Positions 5,735-10,603 of a stretch of DNA of 10,603 nt are shown here, one piece after another. A model generated the notes under the pieces. It saw only the letters and a list, made by a program, of their open reading frames with translations, had not been told where the DNA came from and searched no databases. Position numbers and translations under genes: made by a program. The stretch covers positions 1 to 10,603 of the forward strand of contig JAZSBL010000012.1 of assembly GCA_045602385.1 (NCBI GenBank). The letters are read 5' to 3'. Position 1 is the stretch's first letter, and the number at the start of each line of letters is the position of its first letter. Source of the DNA: SVTX01 sp045602385 (GTDB taxonomy: Bacteria; Bacillota; Clostridia; Oscillospirales; CAG-272).

Positions 5735-7879
5735 ATGTCCACAACAATCGTAAGCTCCCAGATGGAGTTCAAGAATTTCAAGACCTTCAAGTACACACTT
5801 GCAGGCAGACCGCTCGTTATCGAGACAGGTAAGATGGCAGGCCTTGCAAACGGCTCTGTCCTCGTTCGCTACGGTGAGACCGCAGTTCTCTGCTGCGCAA
5901 CAGCTTCCGAGAAGCCCCGTGACGGTATCGACTTCCTTCCCCTCTCTGTTGACTTCGACGAGAGAATGTACGCGGCAGGAAAGATCCCCGGCGGCTACCT
6001 TAAGAGAGAGGGTAAGCCCTCCGAGAAGGCAATTCTCACAAGCCGTGTTATCGACCGTCCTATCAGACCCCTCTTCCCCAAGGATCTCCGCAACGACGTT
6101 GCTCTTACTCTCACAGTAATGAGCGTTGATCCCGATTGCGCTCCCGAGGTTGCGGCTATGATCGGTGCTTCCACCGCTCTCGCTATCTCCGACATTCCGT
6201 GGAACGGTCCTATCGGCGGCGTTCACGTAGGTCTTATCGACGGTAAGTATATCATCAACCCCACGACCGCAGAGCAGAAGATCTCCGACCTCCAGCTCAC
6301 AGTTGCAGCGTCCGAAGCAAAGGTCGTTATGATCGAGGCAGGCGCAAACGAGGTTGACGATCAGGTTATGTACGACGCTATCATGCTCGCGCACAAGGAG
6401 ATCAAGGAGCTTCTTTGCTTCATCAACGCTATCGTTGACGAGATCGGTAAGCCTAAGTTCGAGTACCCCTCCTGCGAGCTCGACCACGATATGTTCGACA
6501 AGATCTTCGACTTCTGCGAGAAGGACGTTATGTTCGCGCTCGATACAGATGACAAGACAGTCCGCGACGCAAGAATGTTCCCGGTCAAAGAAGCAATCCT
6601 TGCACAGTTCACAGAGGAATATCCCGAGCTTCCCACAATGATGGAGGAGCTTGTATACAAGATCCAGAAGAAGATCGTCCGTCGTTGGCTCCTTCAGGAC
6701 AAGAAGCGCGTTGACGGCCGTTCCATGAACCAGATCCGCGGACTTGCCGCTGAGGTCGACGTTCTTCCCCGCGCACACGGCTCGGGTCTCTTCACAAGAG
6801 GTCAGACACAGGTATTGACAGTTGCTACTCTCGGTACACTCTCCGAGTCCCAGATGCTCGACGGAATCGATAGCGAGACAAGCAAGAGATATATGCACCA
6901 CTACAACATGCCCGGCTTCTCCACAGGTGAGGCAAAGGCAGTTCGTTCTCCCGGACGCCGCGAGATCGGTCACGGCGCGCTCGCAGAGAGATCTCTCGTT
7001 CCCGTTCTTCCCTCCGAGGAGGAGTTCCCCTACGCTATCCGCCTTGTTTCCGACGTAGTATCCTCTAACGGTTCTACATCTCAGGGCTCTGTTTGCGGCT
7101 CTACACTTGCTCTTATGGCGGCAGGCGTTCCGATCAAGGCTCCCGTTGCAGGTATCTCCTGCGGTCTTATCACCGCTGAGGACGGCTCTTGGGATACAAT
7201 GATCGATATCCAGGGACTTGAGGACTTCTACCGCGACATGGACTTCAAGGTTGCAGGTACAAAGAAGCGTATCACATCTATCCAGATGGACCTCAAGATC
7301 GACGGTCTTACACCCGAGATCATCGCTCGCGCATTCGAGCAGACCAAGGCAGGCCGTGAGTACATCATCGACGAGGTAATTCTCAAGGCTATCGAGGCTC
7401 CCAGAGCAGAGGTTTCCAAGTACGCTCCCAAGATGACATCCTTCCACATCGATCCCGATAAGATCCGTGAGGTTATCGGTAAGGGCGGCTCGGTAATTCA
7501 GAAGATCTGCGCAGAATCCGGCGCAAAGGTTGACATCAACGACGAGGGTCTTATCACAATCGCGGCTATCAACGGCGAGAGCGCAGCTATCGCTAAGTCT
7601 ATGATCGACGCTATCGTATTCGAGCCCGAGGTTGGTTGCACATACAACGGAACAGTTGTTAAGATCCTTGCAAGCAAGGACAAGCCCAACGAGGATATCG
7701 GATGCTTCGTTGAGTACGCTCCCGGTAAGGAAGGAATGGTTCACATCTCCAAGATCTGCCAGAAGCGCATCAACAAGGTAACAGACGCAGGTATCGACGT
7801 AGGTAGCGCAGTTAAGGTCAAGTTCATGGGTCTTGATAAGAAGGGCCGTATGGACTTCTCCATCCGCGACGCTGAATAA
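5735..7879 (+). CDS. pnp: Polynucleotide phosphorylase (polyribonucleotide nucleotidyltransferase)
   Basis: A 714-residue 3'-to-5' exoribonuclease that uses phosphate to degrade RNA, releasing nucleoside diphosphates, and can run in reverse to add tails. It acts as a cytoplasmic trimer in mRNA decay. Domains are RNase PH 1 (about 20-150, with GGYLKREGKPS and RPIRPLF), a helical linker (about 240-320), RNase PH 2 (about 325-510), KH (about 565-625, GKGG loop at 582-585) and S1 (about 632-712). The catalytic aspartates matching E. coli D486 and D492 are D491 and D497, in DIQGLED. The phosphate-site segment GSTSQGS is at 446-452. The ATG has GGAGGA (5722-5727) 7 bases upstream. Codon choice is strongly biased, as in a highly expressed gene, which also leaves a long open frame on the opposite strand. 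It is complete, with no lesion. Confidence 0.98.
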   Translation: MSTTIVSSQMEFKNFKTFKYTLAGRPLVIETGKMAGLANGSVLVRYGETAVLCCATASEKPRDGIDFLPLSVDFDERMYAAGKIPGGYLKREGKPSEKAILTSRVIDRPIRPLFPKDLRNDVALTLTVMSVDPDCAPEVAAMIGASTALAISDIPWNGPIGGVHVGLIDGKYIINPTTAEQKISDLQLTVAASEAKVVMIEAGANEVDDQVMYDAIMLAHKEIKELLCFINAIVDEIGKPKFEYPSCELDHDMFDKIFDFCEKDVMFALDTDDKTVRDARMFPVKEAILAQFTEEYPELPTMMEELVYKIQKKIVRRWLLQDKKRVDGRSMNQIRGLAAEVDVLPRAHGSGLFTRGQTQVLTVATLGTLSESQMLDGIDSETSKRYMHHYNMPGFSTGEAKAVRSPGRREIGHGALAERSLVPVLPSEEEFPYAIRLVSDVVSSNGSTSQGSVCGSTLALMAAGVPIKAPVAGISCGLITAEDGSWDTMIDIQGLEDFYRDMDFKVAGTKKRITSIQMDLKIDGLTPEIIARAFEQTKAGREYIIDEVILKAIEAPRAEVSKYAPKMTSFHIDPDKIREVIGKGGSVIQKICAESGAKVDINDEGLITIAAINGESAAIAKSMIDAIVFEPEVGCTYNGTVVKILASKDKPNEDIGCFVEYAPGKEGMVHISKICQKRINKVTDAGIDVGSAVKVKFMGLDKKGRMDFSIRDAE

Positions 7880-7905
7880 TTCGCGCCGACTTAATCAAAA
7901 AACAA

Positions 7906-7932
7906 TTGCCGGGGGATGACCTCCCTCGGCAA
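7906..7932 (+). promoter_or_regulatory. Stem-loop between pnp and the VanY-like gene
   Basis: An 11-bp stem TTGCCGGGGGA/TCCCTCGGCAA includes one G-U pair and has loop TGACC. It begins 26 bases after the pnp stop. On the plus strand it is followed by an A-rich stretch, so it is not a canonical terminator there. On the minus strand it is followed by TTGTTTTTT. It may stabilise the pnp mRNA end while allowing readthrough into the next gene, whose AAAGGAG box is 20 bases on. Confidence 0.5.
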
Positions 7933-7967
7933 GCAATAAAATATAAAAATTCAAAGGAGATTATAAA

Positions 7968-8819
7968 ATGACTTTTCTTGAAAACGTCGACAAGGCAAAG
8001 CTCCAGAAGATTTTGCTTATAACCATTTCCGCGCTTATGCTCGCAGCGCTTGCACTTCTCCTTGCTATCGTTATAATGAGTATCGAGCCCGCAGGCCTTA
8101 AGGAAGCGGATATAGACTTCAAGGATTACACCCTTGAAGAAAAGGACGTAAAAACAGGCAACCTCATTCTTGCCGATAAGGATCACAAATACAGCTACGA
8201 GTTCTCCGACGAGGAGCTTGAGGCTTGGGGTGCTTACAGAGATGAGCATTGCGAGAAGACCGAAAACGGTAAAAACCTCAACGGATATTACATGAACGAT
8301 AAGTCCGCAATGAAGCTTACCAAAGAAGCAATGGCGGCCGCTCATAACATGCTTGTCGCTGCGGAGGCTGCAGTTCAGAAGGACGACATCCTTATTTCAT
8401 TCACATACGGCTACAACGAGGCAGACAGCGAAGAGTTCAATACTGCTCTTATGTTCGTTCTCGCAAACTACGACGGTGAGGCAATTGATGCCGAGTACAC
8501 AAAGTGGATCGATTCCAACGCCGAAAGCTACGGCTTTGTAAAGACCTTTGAGGGCGCCGCATACCGCTACGTTGGCGTAGAGCATGCAAAGTACATCACC
8601 GACGAGAAGATCACTCTTGCAGACTACATTGCATATCTCAAGGAAAACACCAACCACGAAAAGGGACTCCAGCTCAAGGGCGCGGACGGTGAGACCTACT
8701 ACGTATACTACGTAACCGCAAAGTCCGGCGAGCCGATCAAGGTTCCCGCCAAGGACAGCTACACTATCTCCGGCACAAATGAGGGCGGAGTTATCGTAAC
8801 CGTAAAGGTTGAAAAATAA
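7968..8819 (+). CDS. Membrane-anchored VanY-like (peptidase M15B) protein, probably catalytically inactive
   Basis: A 283-residue protein with a short cytoplasmic start, one transmembrane helix (about 15-38) and an extracytoplasmic domain. Its relation to D-Ala-D-Ala carboxypeptidases of the VanY type rests on YTKWIDSNAESYGF (177-190) and RYVGVEHAKYI (200-210) followed by TLADYIAYL (216-224). These match the C-terminal end of that domain. The tail TYYVYYV...YTISGTNEGG (243-274) also resembles Clostridial VanY-like proteins. Active enzymes have a zinc motif like SEHQTGLALD and a catalytic EPWHxRYVG (from memory). Here these read SEEFNTALMF (154-163) and EGAAYRYVG (195-203). All three zinc ligands are therefore replaced, although the Glu is kept. 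The stretch between the GYR-like GYN and SEE is also shortened. AAAGGAG (7953-7959) is 8 bases before the ATG. Likely a peptidoglycan-binding or regulatory pseudoenzyme. Confidence 0.72.
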   Translation: MTFLENVDKAKLQKILLITISALMLAALALLLAIVIMSIEPAGLKEADIDFKDYTLEEKDVKTGNLILADKDHKYSYEFSDEELEAWGAYRDEHCEKTENGKNLNGYYMNDKSAMKLTKEAMAAAHNMLVAAEAAVQKDDILISFTYGYNEADSEEFNTALMFVLANYDGEAIDAEYTKWIDSNAESYGFVKTFEGAAYRYVGVEHAKYITDEKITLADYIAYLKENTNHEKGLQLKGADGETYYVYYVTAKSGEPIKVPAKDSYTISGTNEGGVIVTVKVEK

Positions 8820-8834
8820 TCGACACATGAAGCT

Positions 8835-8862
8835 TTATTGCCCGTGACAACACGGGCAATAA
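8835..8862 (+). terminator. Perfect 12-bp stem-loop before the DUF4085-like gene
   Basis: TTATTGCCCGTG (8835-8846) pairs without mismatch to CACGGGCAATAA (8851-8862) around loop ACAA. CTTTT follows, a weak U tract. It may terminate part of the transcription from the pnp unit. The next ribosome binding site (AGAGGA, 8871-8876) is only 8 bases beyond the stem. Confidence 0.55.
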
Positions 8863-8882
8863 CTTTTAAAAGAGGATAGAAC

Positions 8883-9602
8883 ATGAGATATTTTACTAAA
8901 GAGTGGTACAACGATACCATGATAGCCGATATGTGCTTCCAGCTCCGCAAGAACGAGAGCGCCTCGGTATATTCGGATAAGTTCTTTGAGCGCCTGTACG
9001 CGGTCGAGGAACGCGCATACGCGAAATATTGCAAGCGTCAGGCAAGAGCGGCAAAAACCCCATTCGACAAGAATTCGGCAGCCCTTGAATTTGCAAAAAA
9101 CTATGAGGAGAACCTCGCATTTGTAAAGGCAAATCTGCCGCAAGAGATCCTTGACGACGTAAAGGATATCAGGGTGCTTGCGCTCGGAACGGCTACCCAT
9201 AACGTAGCGGCGAGTATAACTCGCTTCTGCGGCAAGAAAAACCGACTCTGCGAGGCAGCCGAGAGAGAGTATAACAATGCAAGCGAGGAAGCCGACGAAA
9301 TGATCGGCGGCGCTACCGCGCAGAAGCTTCTCGCGCTTGTCGGCGCAGAGATAGTGTCGCTTGAAAGCAACGGAGAAAATGCAACTTTGATGTTCACTCC
9401 TGCAGAAAGCGGCGAGCAGAGATCCCTTACCCTTAAGGCCGTAAGAGCTGCAGAGAGCGACGGAGACCTCGCGCCCTCAACCGTTATAAAATATGAGCTT
9501 CTCGTAGCAGACGAGGGCGGATTGGAGTTTTCCCTGCTTGCTCTCTCCAACGGTTCCTCGGTTTTGACCGCGACATATCATATCGGCGGAATAGAAATCT
9601 GA
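8883..9602 (+). CDS. Hypothetical soluble protein, DUF4085-like
   Basis: A 239-residue protein with no signal peptide or membrane helix, so probably cytoplasmic. The start MRYFTKEWY resembles, from memory, the N-terminus of DUF4085 proteins of Firmicutes, whose function is unknown. Residues 1-90 are charged and mostly helical, with many Lys, Arg, Glu and aromatics. After about residue 95 the sequence changes to an Ala/Gly/Ser-rich region with beta-like segments (for example VIKYELLVAD and LTATYHIGG near the C-terminus). No catalytic motif is recognisable. The ATG has AGAGGA 6 bases upstream. It lies 63 bases after the VanY-like gene, separated by a strong stem-loop, so it may be co-transcribed only partly. 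The gene is real by codon pattern and length. The family assignment is tentative. Confidence 0.75.
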   Translation: MRYFTKEWYNDTMIADMCFQLRKNESASVYSDKFFERLYAVEERAYAKYCKRQARAAKTPFDKNSAALEFAKNYEENLAFVKANLPQEILDDVKDIRVLALGTATHNVAASITRFCGKKNRLCEAAEREYNNASEEADEMIGGATAQKLLALVGAEIVSLESNGENATLMFTPAESGEQRSLTLKAVRAAESDGDLAPSTVIKYELLVADEGGLEFSLLALSNGSSVLTATYHIGGIEI

Positions 9603-9609
9603 CACGTTA

Positions 9610-9636
9610 TGTAAATCTTGATTTGCAACCTTTTTT
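9610..9636 (+). terminator. Weak terminator after the DUF4085-like gene
   Basis: TGTAAATC (9610-9617) can pair with GATTTGCA (9620-9627), including one G-U pair, to make an AT-rich stem with a tight loop. ACC and six T (9631-9636) follow. The stem is weak, but its position 7 bases after the stop codon and the T run fit a rho-independent terminator. Confidence 0.45.
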
Positions 9637-9682
9637 AGAAATTATGCAAATAACGCCCCGTGGAATTTTGTTTAATTTGCCA

Positions 9683-9712
9683 ATTACATTTTTAACTAAA
9701 ATATGGTAGAAT
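9683..9712 (+). promoter_or_regulatory. Promoter of the CarD-family gene, extended -10
   Basis: The -10 box TAGAAT (9707-9712) is preceded by TGG (9704-9706), an extended -10 element. A poor -35, ATTACA (9683-9688), lies 18 bases upstream. The expected start is near 9719, about 50 bases before the gene. Confidence 0.6.
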
Positions 9713-9770
9713 AAAAATGTAAGCCCCTCCACACGACGCATTTGCCCATGATAAGAAAGAGGTACACAAA

Positions 9771-10280
9771 TTGTTTTCTATCGGCGACAAAATAATATAT
9801 GGCTCCGATGGTGTCTTTACCGTGTCTGAATACGCATCATCCCCCATAGACAAGAACGACACAAGGCAGTTCTATGTCCTGCGCCCGATCTACGGCCCCG
9901 TAGGAAATGTTATCATGACACCGGTAGATAATGAAAAGGCAAAAATGCGCCCCGTCATGTCGCATGATGAAGCAATTGCATTTGTTGACTCCTTGCCGAC
10001 AATCGAAGCCCTGACCGTGGAGCGCGAAAAGAACAGACGTGATATATATCGCAAGACTCTTGAGATAGCGAGTGTGGAATCGCTTGTCAGCATTATTAAA
10101 ACCGTGCAAATACGCCGTATAGAGCTTGCAAAGATCAAAAAACGCCCCTCGGAGTCGGATAATGACTACGAAAAGAAGGCAAAGCATTGCCTTTACGGCG
10201 AGCTTTCGGTCGCGCTTGAGATCCCATTTTCAGAGGTCGAGCGCTTCATAGAGTGCAGGCTTGAATCGCTCGTAGGGTAA
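9771..10280 (+). CDS. CarD/CdnL-family transcriptional regulator
   Basis: A 169-residue protein. The N-terminal CarD/TRCF RNA-polymerase-interacting domain (about 1-60) contains FSIGDKIIYGSDGVFTV, then YVLRPI and IMTPVDNEKAKMRPV. This domain grips the RNA polymerase beta subunit in the family. The C-terminal helical part (about 63-166) includes HCLYGELSVALEIPFSEVE, matching the end of CarD proteins; in CdnL/CarD it contacts the upstream edge of the promoter bubble. The reading frame opens at TTG 9771 with GAGG (9759-9762) 8 bases upstream. The nearest upstream ATG (9748) is in another frame, so TTG is the likely true start. It has its own promoter and stands alone. Clostridia often carry several CarD-like proteins, and which promoters this one controls is not visible. 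Confidence 0.88.
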   Translation: MFSIGDKIIYGSDGVFTVSEYASSPIDKNDTRQFYVLRPIYGPVGNVIMTPVDNEKAKMRPVMSHDEAIAFVDSLPTIEALTVEREKNRRDIYRKTLEIASVESLVSIIKTVQIRRIELAKIKKRPSESDNDYEKKAKHCLYGELSVALEIPFSEVERFIECRLESLVG

Positions 10281-10329
10281 AAATAACACGACATAAATAA
10301 GATAGACATAAAGATAAAGGGAAAGGCGA

Positions 10330-10344
10330 TAGGGTTGCACCCTA
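10330..10344 (+). repeat. Small hairpin in the spacer after the CarD-family gene
   Basis: TAGGGT (10330-10335) pairs with ACCCTA (10339-10344) around a 3-base loop. It lies in the 173-base spacer between the CarD-family gene and the last gene. No T run follows. Its function is unknown. Confidence 0.3.
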
Positions 10345-10377
10345 AAGGACAGTTTTACCTGCCGACAGAAAAAGCAG

Positions 10378-10406
10378 AAACCGCAGATTGATTTTCTGCG
10401 GTTTTT
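10378..10406 (+). terminator. Rho-independent terminator, fused to the next promoter
   Basis: AAACCGCAGA (10378-10387) pairs with TCTGCGGTTT (10395-10404), and the run ends in five T (10402-10406). It is a typical terminator about 100 bases after the CarD-family stop. Its 7-base loop TTGATTT contains the -35 box of the following promoter. Confidence 0.85.
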
Positions 10407-10416
10407 GTGCTATAAT
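10388..10416 (+). promoter_or_regulatory. Promoter of the last gene, extended -10
   Basis: -35 TTGATT (10388-10393), a 17-base spacer and TATAAT (10411-10416), with TGC just before the -10 box. The -10 region (TTTTTGTGCTATAAT) is the same as that of the rpsO promoter. Initiation is expected near 10423, about 30 bases before the start codon. Confidence 0.8.
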
Positions 10417-10453
10417 AAAAACATTAATCTTGAATAGTACAAGGAAGATGCTT

Positions 10454-10603
10454 ATGAGAGATGTGATTGAACATTATAACAAGCTAATTGACGAAAACAA
10501 TGACCCTGCTCGCGATCCTAAACCATTGAGAGATTATATGGACAAGTGGGACGGAGATAAGTTTATCGAGAGTATGCAGCTTGATAAAAGCAAATCCGTT
10601 TTA
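10454..10603 (+). CDS. Probable class I SAM-dependent methyltransferase (N-terminal fragment)
   Basis: An open frame of 50 codons runs off the window edge. The start MRDVIEHYNKLIDENNDP and the stretch YMDKWDGDKFIESM resemble, from memory, small Clostridial methyltransferases. In those proteins a 'KSVLEIGxGTGR' SAM-binding motif follows directly. The window ends at KSKSVL, exactly where that glycine-rich motif would begin, so the key evidence is missing. AAGGAAG (10441-10447) is 6 bases before the ATG at 10454. The in-frame ATG at 10448 is too close to this site to be preferred. It has its own promoter. Confidence 0.6.
   Translation, partial: MRDVIEHYNKLIDENNDPARDPKPLRDYMDKWDGDKFIESMQLDKSKSVL

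Noticed and set aside
5684..7744. 686-codon open frame on the minus strand across pnp
   Set aside because: It lies antisense to an unambiguous pnp gene and its product is a Leu/Cys/Asp-rich, family-less sequence. The strong codon bias of pnp avoids codons that would read as stops on the other strand, which explains the frame.
7824..8345. 173-codon minus-strand frame over the end of pnp and the VanY-like gene
   Set aside because: It spans two well-supported plus-strand genes and their junction and has no support as a separate gene.
1..10603. CRISPR array, phage, transposase, toxin-antitoxin or tRNA genes
   Set aside because: No regularly spaced direct repeats, no recognisable integrase or transposase motif, and no tRNA cloverleaf was found on reading both strands.

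Overview
The window looks like chromosomal core sequence of a Gram-positive anaerobe of the class Clostridia, possibly a gut Oscillospirales-like lineage. The evidence is the rpsO-pnp gene pair, strong AGGAGG-type ribosome binding sites, consensus sigma-A promoters with extended -10 boxes, a CarD-family regulator, a VanY-type cell-wall protein, an Lgt-family gene of the 'GCC(Y/H)G' type often seen in Clostridia, and a palindromic intergenic repeat that resembles one I recall from gut Firmicutes. The lineage is inference: no rRNA or other phylogenetic marker was searched.

Left half, minus strand (178-4824). A promoter at 4796-4824 drives a 962-residue FtsK/SpoIIIE DNA translocase. A GC-rich hairpin follows it. 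Next come an Lgt-family membrane protein and a CPBP-family intramembrane protease whose genes overlap by 14 bases. This unit ends at a perfectly palindromic terminator (151-168). Beyond that, at 29-97, lies a three-hairpin repeat element.

Right half, plus strand (5094 to the end). A strong promoter transcribes a structured leader, rpsO (ribosomal protein S15) and pnp (polynucleotide phosphorylase). The 192-base rpsO-pnp spacer carries three hairpins, a plausible site for processing or autoregulation. Two more genes follow at short spacing, each preceded by a GC-rich stem-loop. One is a membrane-anchored VanY-like (peptidase M15B) protein whose metal-binding residues appear to be lost. The other is a 239-residue soluble protein resembling the DUF4085 family. 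A separate promoter then serves a CarD-family transcription regulator with a TTG start. Finally, a compact terminator whose loop holds the -35 box of the next promoter precedes a gene cut by the window edge, probably a SAM-dependent methyltransferase.

Most of the window is housekeeping: chromosome partitioning, translation and RNA decay. I see no phage, transposase, CRISPR array or defence system. The observations most worth following are the apparent VanY pseudoenzyme, the Lgt homologue with substituted catalytic positions, and the RNA structures around rpsO and pnp.
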